DNA of 32,894 nt from Dehalococcoidia bacterium (GCA_009379925.1 WHSU01000038.1:1-32894); one strand, 5' to 3'. Shown: positions 8,342 to 16,435, numbered from the stretch's first letter. Notes: generated from the sequence alone by a model not told the origin. A program made the numbers and translations.

Positions 8342-9295
8342 ATGCAGAAGTACGTCATTCGGCGGCTCATCCTGATGATCCCGACGTTGTTCGGGCTCAC
8401 ATTCCTGGTGTTCGCGATGGTGCGGCTAGTGCCGGGCGACATCGTCGCCCTGATCGCCGGCGACTTCGGCGCCACCAGTGCGGAGACACGGCAGGCGATC
8501 CTGGCCGACTTCCAGCTAGATAAGAACATCCCAACTCAGTACGTGCTGTGGTTGGGTGACCTGGCTCGGTTCGACCTGGGATCGTCGCTGATCAGCGGCC
8601 GTAGCGTGACGAGCGAGCTGTCGACGCGCCTGCCGGTGACGATTGAACTGGGCGTCATGGCGCTGTTCTTCAACATCGCTATCGGCATCCCCATCGGCAT
8701 CATCTCCGCGGTGAAGCAGAACACCGCGGCGGACTACGCCGGGCGCAGCATCGCCATTGGCGCGCTGGCGGCGCCCAACTTCTGGATCGCCCTGGTGCTC
8801 ATCGCCCTCGCGGGACGCTACTTCCGCTGGGGTGTGCCACCGACGACGTACGTCGGCATCACCGAGGACCCGATCGCCAACCTGAAACTCATGGTCGTGC
8901 CAGCGTTGATCCTCGGGGCTTCCGGGGCCGGTGGTGTGATGCGCTTTACGCGCACCGCCATGCTGGACGTGTTGCGCCAGGACTACATCCGGACGGCGCG
9001 CTCGAAGGGTCTGACCAGCCGCGCGGTGATCATCAGGCACGCCCTGAAGAACGCGCTGATCCCCGTTGTCACGATCATCGGCCTGAGCGTCCCGAACATC
9101 GTGGGCGGCTCGGTCATCATCGAGTCTGTCTACTCCATCCCGGGGATGGGGCGGTACTACATCTCCTCCATCAATCAGCTCGACTTCCCAGTCGTGCAGG
9201 CAATCAACCTGGTATCGGCACTGGTAGTGGTCTTCGCCAATCTCGGCGTGGACCTCGCCTACTCGTGGCTGAACCCGCGGATCAGGTACTCCTAA
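8342..9295 (+). CDS. ABC transporter permease, DppB/OppB type
   Basis: This 317-residue membrane protein starts QKYVIRRLILMIPTLFGLTF, the standard first helix of the DppB family, followed by a large periplasmic loop and about five more helices. The EAA loop that contacts the ATPase is near the C-terminus (YIRTARSKGLTSRAVIIRHA, then LKNALIPV). It ends VDLAYSWLNPRIRYS, a typical DppB tail (VYxxLDPRIRY). It forms the channel with the next gene's product; substrates in this family include di- and oligopeptides, nickel and sugars and cannot be resolved from the permease. The start has GGAGAG upstream and the stop is one base before the next ATG. Confidence 0.94.
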   Translation: MQKYVIRRLILMIPTLFGLTFLVFAMVRLVPGDIVALIAGDFGATSAETRQAILADFQLDKNIPTQYVLWLGDLARFDLGSSLISGRSVTSELSTRLPVTIELGVMALFFNIAIGIPIGIISAVKQNTAADYAGRSIAIGALAAPNFWIALVLIALAGRYFRWGVPPTTYVGITEDPIANLKLMVVPALILGASGAGGVMRFTRTAMLDVLRQDYIRTARSKGLTSRAVIIRHALKNALIPVVTIIGLSVPNIVGGSVIIESVYSIPGMGRYYISSINQLDFPVVQAINLVSALVVVFANLGVDLAYSWLNPRIRYS

Positions 9296-9296
9296 G

Positions 9297-10244
9297 ATGG
9301 CAACGCAAACTCAGACTCTCGACCAGGGAATCCTGCTCGGCCCGGAGCTGCCGTTCTGGCGACGCATCCCGCGCTCGATGTGGAAGTTCACCCGGCGCTA
9401 TCCGCTGGGCGCCGTCGGCGCGGTGTTCGTCGTGCTGCTCGTCGCGATGGCGGCCGTGCCGGCGCTCTTCACGCCGATGGAGGCGCAAGACGCATTGCAG
9501 CAGAACCTCGGCGACCGACTGCTGGGGCCAAGCTGGACGCACTGGTTCGGGACGGACGAACTGGGCCGTGACCTCTATGCGCGCATCATCTACGGCGCGC
9601 GGACCTCAATCATCATCGGCTTCGGCGTAGTGGTGGTGACCCAGGTACTCGCGATTCTCTTTGGGACGATCTCCGGCTACTACGGCGGCTGGTTCGACTC
9701 GTTCTTCCAGCGCATCATCGACATCGGGATCGCGGTGCCCGGGCTGGTCTTCATCATCCTGGTGGTGCAGACGCTCTCCCCGCGGATGCCTCAGGTCCTT
9801 TTCCTGAAGCCGGACATGATGGCGCTCATCCTCTCGCTCTCCCTGCTGATTGCAGCCAGCTCGTCGCGCACCATCCGAGGCGTGGCGTTGTCGCTGAGCA
9901 CGGAGCAGTACGTCGAGGGCGCGAGGTCGCTGGGCGCGCACGACATCCGCATCATGTGGCGGCACATCGTGCCGAACCTCTTCTCGATCGTGATCGTGAG
10001 CGCCTCAATCCTCGTGGGTAGCGCGGTCCTCATCGAGTCGGCGCTCTCGTTCCTCGGCTATGGCGTGCAGCCGCCGACGCCGAGCTGGGGCCGCATGCTG
10101 AACGACGCGCGGACGCAGCTGACCCGGGCGCCGCACATGGCGATCTTCCCGGGCCTGGTGATCTTCGTGACGGTGTACAGCTTCAACATGCTGGGCGACG
10201 CCCTGCGCGACAAGCTGGACCCGCGCCTCCGAGGGGCGAACTAG
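9297..10244 (+). CDS. ABC transporter permease, DppC/OppC type
   Basis: The 315-residue partner permease has an N-terminal OppC_N-like segment (FWRRIPRSMWKFTRRYPLGA) and a first membrane helix at about 40-60. The HWFGTDELGRDLYARIIYGA motif is diagnostic of DppC. The EAA loop is YVEGARSLGAHDIRIMWRHI and the C-terminus is LGDALRDKLDPRLRG. It starts one base after the dppB stop, so translation is coupled. No binding protein or DppD/DppF ATPases follow; a strong hairpin ends the unit, so the remaining subunits must come from elsewhere in the genome. Confidence 0.94.
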   Translation: MATQTQTLDQGILLGPELPFWRRIPRSMWKFTRRYPLGAVGAVFVVLLVAMAAVPALFTPMEAQDALQQNLGDRLLGPSWTHWFGTDELGRDLYARIIYGARTSIIIGFGVVVVTQVLAILFGTISGYYGGWFDSFFQRIIDIGIAVPGLVFIILVVQTLSPRMPQVLFLKPDMMALILSLSLLIAASSSRTIRGVALSLSTEQYVEGARSLGAHDIRIMWRHIVPNLFSIVIVSASILVGSAVLIESALSFLGYGVQPPTPSWGRMLNDARTQLTRAPHMAIFPGLVIFVTVYSFNMLGDALRDKLDPRLRGAN

Positions 10245-10271
10245 CCCCCGATGGCCCCTGCCTGAGCAGAG

Positions 10272-10301
10272 ACGGGGCGGGACCGTGCGGTCCCGCCCCG
10301 T
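10272..10301 (+). terminator. Strong hairpin terminator after dppBC-type operon
   Basis: There are perfect 13-bp GC-rich arms (ACGGGGCGGGACC and its complement) around a GTGC loop, 27 nt after the stop codon. Only a short, poor T tract follows. The position and stem strength fit an operon terminator. Confidence 0.75.
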
Positions 10302-10397
10302 TCACTATCCCGCACCGGTGCGGCCACCGCCGGCGCTCGTGGTAGCGCCCGACGGTTCATGGCATGATGCCGGCCTGATCACGAAAGGACGCACCGC

Positions 10398-12062
10398 ATG
10401 CAGATGACCGGGGGCCAGGCCCTGGTGCAGTCGCTGAAGATCGAGGGCATCGAGACGATCTTCGCGTTGCCGGGCATCCAGCTGGACTTCGCATTCGACG
10501 CGCTGTGGGAGGAGCGGGACCACTTCCGCATCCACCACACGAGGCACGAGCAGGCGACCGCGTACATGGCGGACGGCTTCGCTCGCACGACGGGCAGGGT
10601 CGGCACCTCTTTCGTGGTGCCGGGGCCCGGCCTGCTGAACGCCGCCGCCGGCCTCTCGACGGCGTACGCGTGCTCCGCGCCCGTGCTCTGCATCACCGGG
10701 CAGATCCAGTCCGACCTGATCGGCCGCGGCCGCGGCGCCCTGCACGAGATCAACGACCAGCTCGAAGCGATCTCCTCCGTGGTGAAGCACGCCGAGCGCG
10801 CGATGACGCCCGAGGAGATCCCCGGCATGGTGCGTCGCGCCTTCCGCGAGCTGCACACGGGCCGCCCCCGCCCCGTTGAGATCGAGGTCCCACCGGACGT
10901 CCTGGAGCGCGTCGCCGACGTGACGTTGCTGGAGCCAGAGTCGTGGACTCGTGCGGTGGAGCACGCGGCGGACTCGGACCTCATCGAGCAGGCGGCGGAG
11001 ATGCTGGGACGCGCGGAGCGTCCGCTGATCTGCGCCGGTGGCGGCGTGCTCTCCGCCGGCGCTTGGGAGGAACTGCGGGAACTGTCGCGCATCCTGGAAG
11101 CGCCGGTGCTGATGACCAGCAACGGGCGTGGCGCCGTCTCGGACCGGGAGTACCGAGCGCACTCCTGGCAGACCGCCGCACGCGAACTGCTGCCCAACGC
11201 CGACGTGATCCTGGCGGTCGGCACGCGCTTCCTGATCGCCACCGACCCGCGCATGGGTAGCACCGGCGATGGCGCGAAGGTGGTCCAGCTCGACATCGAC
11301 CCGGAGGAGGTGGGGCGGAACCGCGAGCCCGACCTCGGCATCGTGGGCGACGCGAAGCAGGGCCTGGGCGCGCTGGTGGAGCGCGTCCCCGCGCACAACC
11401 GCTCGCGGGACTCACGTGAGGCGGAGCTGACCGCGCTCAAGGAGGAGGCGCGCCGGCGTTGGTCGCAGGCGGAAGTGCAGTCCTCGTACGGCATGGCGAT
11501 CCGCGAGGAGCTGCCGGAGGACGGGATCCTCGTCAGCGAGAGCACGCAGGTGGGCTACTGGTGCAACGGGGGCGCCTTCCCCGTGTACGAGCCGCGCACC
11601 TTTCTCACCTCGGGCTACCAGGGGACGCTGGGCTACGGCTTCGCCACCGCGCTGGGCGCGCAGGTCGGGAATCCCGACAGGAAGGTCGTCTCCATCAACG
11701 GCGACGGCGGCTTCATGTACAACGTGCAGGAGCTGTCGACGATGGCGCAGCAGGACATCCCGCTGGTGACCGTCGTCTTCAACGACAACGCCTTCGGCAA
11801 CGTCCGCCGCATCCAGACGCTGCGCTACAACGGCCACACGATGGCGACCGAGCTCCAGAACCCGGACTTCCTCAAGCTGGCGGACTCGTTTGGCGTCGCG
11901 GGCTACCGTGCCGATGGCGTCGACCAGTTCCGCAAGGTGCTGCGCGAGGCGCTGGCGAACAACGCCCCAGCGCTCATCGAGGTGCCGATGCCGCCGGCCG
12001 CCGAGCTGTCGGGTGCGTTCACGATGGAGCCGCTGCCGCCTCGGCCGGTGCTCGACCTGTAG
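10398..12062 (+). CDS. Thiamine diphosphate-binding enzyme (acetolactate synthase/decarboxylase superfamily)
   Basis: The 554 residues follow the PYR-central-PP layout of the ThDP decarboxylase superfamily. The activating glutamate is E51 in HTRHEQATAYMADGFAR. The central domain (about 190-330) carries LAVGTRFLIATDPRMG. The ThDP/Mg motif runs from GDGGF (435-439) to NDN (462-464). Family members cleave or form C-C bonds next to a carbonyl (acetolactate synthase, oxalyl-CoA decarboxylase, benzoylformate decarboxylase and others). No regulatory subunit is adjacent, so a catabolic decarboxylase or lyase seems likelier than valine/isoleucine biosynthesis. The start is supported by GAAAGGA 9 nt upstream. 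The Gfo/Idh gene follows after 37 nt, suggesting a shared pathway. Confidence 0.9.
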   Translation: MQMTGGQALVQSLKIEGIETIFALPGIQLDFAFDALWEERDHFRIHHTRHEQATAYMADGFARTTGRVGTSFVVPGPGLLNAAAGLSTAYACSAPVLCITGQIQSDLIGRGRGALHEINDQLEAISSVVKHAERAMTPEEIPGMVRRAFRELHTGRPRPVEIEVPPDVLERVADVTLLEPESWTRAVEHAADSDLIEQAAEMLGRAERPLICAGGGVLSAGAWEELRELSRILEAPVLMTSNGRGAVSDREYRAHSWQTAARELLPNADVILAVGTRFLIATDPRMGSTGDGAKVVQLDIDPEEVGRNREPDLGIVGDAKQGLGALVERVPAHNRSRDSREAELTALKEEARRRWSQAEVQSSYGMAIREELPEDGILVSESTQVGYWCNGGAFPVYEPRTFLTSGYQGTLGYGFATALGAQVGNPDRKVVSINGDGGFMYNVQELSTMAQQDIPLVTVVFNDNAFGNVRRIQTLRYNGHTMATELQNPDFLKLADSFGVAGYRADGVDQFRKVLREALANNAPALIEVPMPPAAELSGAFTMEPLPPRPVLDL

Positions 12063-12099
12063 CGAGGCGCCCATGGAGGCGAGTCGAAGGAGACCGTAG

Positions 12100-13146
12100 A
12101 TGACCTCGGGACAGCCCATCCGCGTCGGTGTCATTGGTGCGGGCGCGAACACGCGCCTGCGGCACATCCCCGGCTTACAGGCGATCGACGGCGTGGAGGT
12201 GGTGGCGGTCTGCAACCGCAGCGAGGAGAGCGGCCGCGCCGTCGCCGACCAGTTCGGGATCGGCCGGGTCGAGACGGACCCCGAGGCCATCTTCGCCGAC
12301 GCGGCCATCGACGCGGTGAGCATCGGCACCTGGCCGTACCGGCACCGCGAGTACACGGTGCGGGCGCTGGAGGCAGGGAAGCACGTGCTCTGCGAGGCGC
12401 GCATGGCGATGGACGCCACCGAGGCGCGTGAGATGCTCAACGCCTCGAAGGCGCACCCCGACCTCGTAGCGCAGATCGTGCCCGCGCCCTTCGACCTCAA
12501 GAGCTGGCGCACCGTGCAGCGGCTGGTGCGCGAGGACCTACTCGGGGAGATCCGCGAGGTACACGTCACGCTCCTCAACGGGTCGAGTCTCAATGCAGAA
12601 GCGCCATTGCACTGGCGTGAGCGCACAGACTACTCCGGCATGAACACGATGATGTCCGGCATCCTCATCGAAGTCGTCTCGCGCTGGCTCGGCCCGACGC
12701 GCCGCGTCCTGGCGGATGCCCGTACCTTCATCGATAGCCGCATCGACGCGCAGACCGGCCAGGCGACAGGCATCGATGTCCCGGACAGCCTCGGCGTGCT
12801 CGCGGAGCTGGAGAACGGCGCGCGGGCGAGTTACCGGGTCTCGACGGTGCTGCACGCCGCGCCGCAGCAGAACGGCATCTCCGTCTACGGTTCGAAGGGC
12901 ACCCTGCACTGGCTCATCGGCGACCGCATGTCGTTCGCGAACCTCGGTGAAGAGGCGGCGCCGCTGGCGCCCGACCCGGGCACCGAGGGCGAGTGGCGCG
13001 TCGAGCAGGACTTTGTCGACTCGATCCGGGAGGGCGCGCCCGTCGTCCTGACGAACTTCGAGGACGGCCTGCACTACATGCGCGTCACCGAGGCGATTTA
13101 CCGCAGCCGAACCGAGGGACGTGCGGTCGACCTCAGCGAGGTGTAG
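12100..13146 (+). CDS. Gfo/Idh/MocA family oxidoreductase
   Basis: This 348-residue protein has an N-terminal Rossmann fold (IRVGVIGAGANTRLRHIPGL) followed by the helix-strand unit ending EAGKHVLCEARMA, and a C-terminal alpha/beta dimerisation domain. In most family members the second motif reads EKP, whose lysine is catalytic. Here it is EAR (E99-A100-R101), so standard dehydrogenase chemistry is doubtful or uses other residues. Natural substrates are usually sugars, inositols or related polyols. A strong GAAGGAGA site precedes the ATG. It is probably cotranscribed with the ThDP enzyme. Confidence 0.88.
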   Translation: MTSGQPIRVGVIGAGANTRLRHIPGLQAIDGVEVVAVCNRSEESGRAVADQFGIGRVETDPEAIFADAAIDAVSIGTWPYRHREYTVRALEAGKHVLCEARMAMDATEAREMLNASKAHPDLVAQIVPAPFDLKSWRTVQRLVREDLLGEIREVHVTLLNGSSLNAEAPLHWRERTDYSGMNTMMSGILIEVVSRWLGPTRRVLADARTFIDSRIDAQTGQATGIDVPDSLGVLAELENGARASYRVSTVLHAAPQQNGISVYGSKGTLHWLIGDRMSFANLGEEAAPLAPDPGTEGEWRVEQDFVDSIREGAPVVLTNFEDGLHYMRVTEAIYRSRTEGRAVDLSEV

Positions 13147-13233
13147 GGCTCAGGCAGGCAGGTCGACCTCTGCGCGCCGGGTCGAGGGCTCCATCAGACA
13201 ACTGGTCGGTTCGCCTCGACCCCCGCCCCCACC

Positions 13234-13239
13234 TAGACT
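13234..13239 (+). promoter_or_regulatory. Possible -10 box (TAGACT) for the YvlD-like gene
   Basis: TAGACT lies 23 nt before the ATG at 13263, leaving a leader of about 17 nt with a GGCGGAG ribosome site. The same hexamer occurs upstream of the dppB-type gene. The -35 region is weak. Confidence 0.35.
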
Positions 13240-13262
13240 CCTGACCAGGGGGCGGAGCATCG

Positions 13263-13685
13263 ATGCGGGAACGTGGCGTCTTCATCCGCCTCGATGGCGG
13301 CGGGCCGGACTGGTCGTGGGAGACGCTGGCGCTCCGCTTCGCGATCAATCTCCTGGGATTGTGGCTCGCGTCCGAGATTGTCCCCGGCATCGAGGTGGGC
13401 GACTGGCAGTCGCTCCTGGCCGGTACCGCCATCTTCGCGATCGTGAACATGCTGCTACGGCCGCTGGCGTACTTCCTCTCATGCTGCCTGATCCTGGCGA
13501 CGTTCGGCTTCTTCGTGCTCGTGGTGAACGCGCTCCTGCTGGCGTTCACGGCCTGGGTCTCGGGCAGCCTCGGGTTGGCGTTCGAGGTCGACGGCTTCTG
13601 GTCCGCTTTCTTCGGCGCGCTGATCATCTCGGTGGTCTCGCTGACCGCGAACGTACTCGTCCGTACCCGCGGGAGGCGGATGTGA
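13263..13685 (+). CDS. Phage-holin-like family 4 (YvlD-type) membrane protein
   Basis: This 140-residue protein has four predicted membrane helices: about 22-40 (LALRFAINLLGLWLASEI), 51-66 (LLAGTAIFAIVNMLLRP), 70-95 and 108-130. The pattern of an amphipathic IVPGIEV turn, then the IFAIVNMLLRPL motif, matches the PF04020 (YvlD) family. Despite the family's holin label, its members are mostly chromosomal, with no proven lysis role and poorly known function. No phage genes are nearby. A possible weak hairpin lies downstream at 13693-13712. Confidence 0.82.
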   Translation: MRERGVFIRLDGGGPDWSWETLALRFAINLLGLWLASEIVPGIEVGDWQSLLAGTAIFAIVNMLLRPLAYFLSCCLILATFGFFVLVVNALLLAFTAWVSGSLGLAFEVDGFWSAFFGALIISVVSLTANVLVRTRGRRM

Positions 13686-13692
13686 ATGGTGA

Positions 13693-13712
13693 GGCGTTCT
13701 CGAGGAGACGCC
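13693..13712 (+). terminator. Possible weak terminator hairpin
   Basis: An imperfect stem (GGCGT...ACGCC, extended by TCTC pairing with GAG after one bulged base) sits just after the YvlD-like gene. There is no T tract. Confidence 0.25.
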
Positions 13713-13771
13713 GCTAGCGAAGCGCTGCTGGTTGGCGCCCGACGCTGGGATCGAGGCGGCGGAGGAGCGAG

Positions 13772-14089
13772 CTACGCGCGTAGCCCGAGCGAGTAGTGCA
13801 GGGCGTCGTCCACCTCGGCCATCCGCTCGACATCGAGAGTCGCGATGTAGGAGGTGAGTTCCGCCTGGGGAATCGTGTTGATGGTATCGAGGTTCGCGAC
13901 GCAGTCTCGGGGCATGCCGTCGGCGGTGGTCAGCCGCACCTCGGCCCGGAGACCGCGAACTCTCGTTGTGATGTGGGCGACGATCACTAGGCCCCGCTGC
14001 CCGTAGGACGAGTCTCTCGCGATGAGGAGGAATGGTCTACGTCCGACCGGAGGCGGCTGGTCTGACCACCAGACATCGCCGCGCTTCAA
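13772..14089 (-). CDS. MazF/PemK-type toxin endoribonuclease
   Basis: This 105-residue protein starts MKRGDVWWSDQPPPVGRRPF, the typical first strand and loop of the MazF/PemK fold. It continues with FLLIARDS, the HITTR strand and PRDCVANLDTINTIPQAEL, the characteristic family core. The C-terminal helix is VERMAEVDDALHYSLGL. MazF toxins are mRNA interferases that cleave RNA at short sequences. The start codon overlaps the antitoxin stop (ATGA arrangement), so translation is coupled and antitoxin is made first. The Arg and Thr/Ser catalytic positions appear present (R in GRRPF, T in HITTR), so it is probably active; the cleavage site is unknown. Confidence 0.9.
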   Translation of the reverse strand: MKRGDVWWSDQPPPVGRRPFLLIARDSSYGQRGLVIVAHITTRVRGLRAEVRLTTADGMPRDCVANLDTINTIPQAELTSYIATLDVERMAEVDDALHYSLGLRA

Positions 14090-14355
14090 TCGGCGTCAGC
14101 TTCCCAGGGGTTCTCTGCCCACCCGGAACGGCTCATCGCGCTCGCCATCGCGAGTTCGTCGGCCGTCTCTGGGATGCGGCGATAGGCCTCAGCGTCCTGG
14201 CGAGCCCACTCGCGTTCCCGTTCATGGCGCAGGTACTCCCTTATCGCGAGCGCGACGAACTCGCTGCGGCTTGTTCCAAGGGTCTCCCTCTCAGATTCCG
14301 CAGCGTCGAACACGTCCTCCGGCAGACTGACCGCCACTTTCACATAGCGCGACAT
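14086..14355 (-). CDS. Ribbon-helix-helix (CopG/MazE-like) antitoxin
   Basis: The 89 residues start SRYVKVAVSLPEDVFDAAES, the ribbon strand plus first helix of an RHH DNA-binding domain, then GTSRSEFVALAIREYLRHE (turn and second helix). The charged C-terminal half (WARQDAEAYRRIPETADE and a Trp-containing tail) is the likely toxin-wrapping segment. Antitoxins of this type neutralise the partner toxin and repress their own operon. A GGAGG site lies 7 nt before the ATG, and an extended -10 promoter with repeated CATAC elements lies upstream. Confidence 0.9.
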   Translation of the reverse strand: MSRYVKVAVSLPEDVFDAAESERETLGTSRSEFVALAIREYLRHEREREWARQDAEAYRRIPETADELAMASAMSRSGWAENPWEADAD

Positions 14356-14401
14356 ACTTTGACCTCCGACGAAATCATACCATGAGCCATACCTACGTAT
14401 G
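14353..14401 (-). promoter_or_regulatory. Toxin-antitoxin promoter and candidate operator
   Basis: An extended -10 element TGGTATGAT (hexamer at 14374-14379) reads toward the antitoxin. The plus-strand sequence CATAC occurs at 14353-14357, 14376-14380 and 14388-14392, and an inverted copy GTATG at 14397-14401. Two of the steps are 12 and 23 bp, near whole numbers of helical turns. RHH repressors commonly bind such short repeats, so this is a candidate autoregulatory operator. The far end overlaps the stop codon of the NuoF-like gene. Confidence 0.5.
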
Positions 14402-15544
14402 CCCGGCGGGACTACTGGGTGGCGCTTCGCGGCTCAGCGACGCGAGGTCGGCGTCCGGGCCGAGCACGACGACGCCACCGGCGCCGAGGCGGTGCGCCTC
14501 TAACGGCCCCTCGAACGTGTCGCGTGTCACCAATCGCGCCGGCCGGCCGCCGAGCAGCAGCGCCTGCGCCCGCTGGGGGTTCGCGCCGGCCATGGCCAGC
14601 ACGCCCGTCCATGACATCGCGCCGTCCACCGGGACCTCGTAGAGCCCCGGGCGCGGCACGTCGCCCGAGAGCGACACGAGCCGCGTCGGTGGGGGCGGGT
14701 CGTCGAAGAGCGTGGTCACGGCACAGAGCGTCTCGGCGTCGTTCCTGACCGTGGCCTCGGACGGCGAGCCCGGCGGCGGGCCATCGATGTCGCCCGTGAC
14801 CCCGATGCGCACGTCGAGCCCGTGGCCGAAGGCGGAGCCGTCCAGGATGCCCGCGGCCACGGCGTCCTCCAACGCTGCTTCGAACGAGGCGCGAGCGCGC
14901 CGCGCTTCTGCGTCGATGCACACGCGGGCCTCGGTGGCGCCCGTGGCGTAGGCGGCCATGAGGACGCCCTCGATGAGGCGGTGCGGGTCACCCTCCAGCA
15001 GGTGACGGTGTCTGAAGACCTCGGGCGCGCCGTCTTTCGCGTCCACGAGCAAGACTCGAGGCTGCTCGGCCTGCGCCGACGCGCGCCACCACTCTCCGGC
15101 GACGGGGGACGCGACGCCGCCGCGGCTGGTGAGGCCGGCGCGCTCGACGGCGTCGATCAGGTCTCGCGGCCGCCCTTTGAGGGCGCGAGCGAGCGCGGCG
15201 TACGCGCCCTGCGCCCGCACGTCGCCCAGCGTCCCGTCGTTGCGGCCGAGGCGCGCGGTGAGCCCTCGAGCGCCGGGGCTGGCATACGCCTCCGCTTCGC
15301 AGATACCGGCCGCGCAGGCGAGGAGGTCGTCGAGGCCACGGTCGATGTGTGGATGCCGGTGGACGTGCGCGTGGCGCTGGACCGTCGCCGCCGGCGCGGC
15401 CCAGCACGCCCCATCGCATGCCGCCTCCACCGTCGCGGCCCGTTCGCCGAGCGCGCGGCGTAGCGCCTCGCCCGCCTCGCGGCCACCCGCGGCGTGACCG
15501 CAGGTGCCCAGGTGCAGCAGGATTCGTGCCGCATGAGTGGTCAT
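14393..15544 (-). CDS. Degenerate NuoF/HydB-like flavoprotein subunit
   Basis: The 383 residues retain the order of NuoF-family proteins. There is an N-terminal thioredoxin-like 2Fe-2S region (LGTCGHAAGGREAGEALR and a later CDGAC). An FMN/NADH domain includes HLLEGDPHRLIEGVLMAAYA, and a C-terminal SLBB-like segment includes LVSLSGDVPRPGLYEVPV. Key parts have decayed. The FMN loop normally GRGGAGFPTG reads SRGGVASPVAG. The ICGEETAL segment is absent, and the family's C-terminal 4Fe-4S domain (CGxCxPCR) is missing. It therefore probably cannot act as a normal NADH dehydrogenase subunit, yet the frame is intact. A TACACT box ends 7 nt before the ATG. Confidence 0.75.
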   Translation of the reverse strand: MTTHAARILLHLGTCGHAAGGREAGEALRRALGERAATVEAACDGACWAAPAATVQRHAHVHRHPHIDRGLDDLLACAAGICEAEAYASPGARGLTARLGRNDGTLGDVRAQGAYAALARALKGRPRDLIDAVERAGLTSRGGVASPVAGEWWRASAQAEQPRVLLVDAKDGAPEVFRHRHLLEGDPHRLIEGVLMAAYATGATEARVCIDAEARRARASFEAALEDAVAAGILDGSAFGHGLDVRIGVTGDIDGPPPGSPSEATVRNDAETLCAVTTLFDDPPPPTRLVSLSGDVPRPGLYEVPVDGAMSWTGVLAMAGANPQRAQALLLGGRPARLVTRDTFEGPLEAHRLGAGGVVVLGPDADLASLSREAPPSSPAGHT

Positions 15545-15551
15545 CGAGGCC

Positions 15552-15557
15552 AGTGTA
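15552..15557 (-). promoter_or_regulatory. -10 box (TACACT) 7 nt before ATG; likely leaderless promoter
   Basis: On the minus strand TACACT is followed by 7 nt and then the ATG at 15544. No Shine-Dalgarno sequence is present. This would let the NuoF-like gene be transcribed independently of the upstream MOSC gene. Confidence 0.5.
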
Positions 15558-15634
15558 GCCGGGCGGGTGCGGGCGTCGATCCCGTAGGGCGGCGCGGCGT
15601 GCTTCCCTGTCGCGCGAGGGCGCCGGGGCTCTCT

Positions 15635-16432
15635 CTACAGCAGCTCCACCGCGTCGCCGACGCACATCTCACCGGCGCCGCTGGCCACCGCGAGCACGCC
15701 GACCGCGGGCTCCTCCATGCCGAGCTGGCGCGTGAGCGTCGTCAGGACCTCGCGGTCGCGCTCACCCGTCTCGGGGTTGGCGTGCGTGGCGAGACAACGG
15801 ATCACAGGCCCGCTCACCTCGGCCTCGACGCTGCCGATGCGCACACGGCGGCCGATCCATTCCAGCTCCTGCCACGCGGGCAGGTCATCCAGGATGGCGT
15901 TCATGCGGAAGCGGCGCTCGTCCACGTCCTCGCCGATCGTCTCTGCGAGCGCGGCGATGCTGCTGCTCGCGACCAGCGTGATGTGGCGCGCACCGCGGTC
16001 GTGGAACGCGGGCGTCGCGCCGTCCCCTGCGAGCTGCAGCGCAAAGTCCTCCTGGCGCTCGAACTCCGGTAGGCCGGCGGCGTACGCCTCCACGGCGCCC
16101 ACGAGGCGGGCGCGGTCGCCGTCCTCGCGCACGTCGCCCTCGGCGATGGTCTCGCCGCCCAGGGAGATGGCCAGGCGGTACGTGTCGCTGTCGTAGGAGG
16201 CGCGCAGCCGGGCGAAGCCGGGGGTGTCCATCAGCTGCAAGAACTTCGCCTTCGGCCACCAGTCTACACCGTTGAACTGGCGGACGGCGTCCTGTGCGTC
16301 CCTTCCACGCATGAAGCCGAGGACGCGGTCGCCCTCGACGGCCCCGCGCTCCAGGATGCGCAGGCGGTCGACGGGCTCGGGGGTCATGCCCTTCACCGGG
16401 TAGCGGTAGAGGCGGGCGACGGTAGGTTGCAT
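15635..16432 (-). CDS. MOSC domain protein (MOSC N-terminal plus MOSC)
   Basis: The 265 residues start MQPTVARLYRYPVKGMTPEP, the MOSC_N beta-barrel opening (YPVKG). The MOSC core ends with the ligand-binding motif PVIRCLATHANPETGERD, whose conserved cysteine can coordinate molybdenum cofactor. Relatives include mARC, YcbX and YiiM, which reduce N-hydroxylated compounds or deliver sulfur/Moco. The family is firm; the reaction is not deduced. It starts 3 nt after the LLM oxidoreductase stop, so the two are an operon and probably act in one pathway. Confidence 0.92.
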   Translation of the reverse strand: MQPTVARLYRYPVKGMTPEPVDRLRILERGAVEGDRVLGFMRGRDAQDAVRQFNGVDWWPKAKFLQLMDTPGFARLRASYDSDTYRLAISLGGETIAEGDVREDGDRARLVGAVEAYAAGLPEFERQEDFALQLAGDGATPAFHDRGARHITLVASSSIAALAETIGEDVDERRFRMNAILDDLPAWQELEWIGRRVRIGSVEAEVSGPVIRCLATHANPETGERDREVLTTLTRQLGMEEPAVGVLAVASGAGEMCVGDAVELL

Positions 16433-16435
16433 GAG

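Noticed and set aside
10305..12626. Long minus-strand open frames opposite the ThDP and Gfo/Idh genes
   Set aside because: The plus-strand proteins carry complete catalytic or nucleotide-binding motifs and good ribosome sites; the antisense frames have none.
13263..13685. Prophage remnant suggested by the holin-like family name
   Set aside because: There are no other phage genes, repeats or attachment-like sites nearby; this family is mostly chromosomal.
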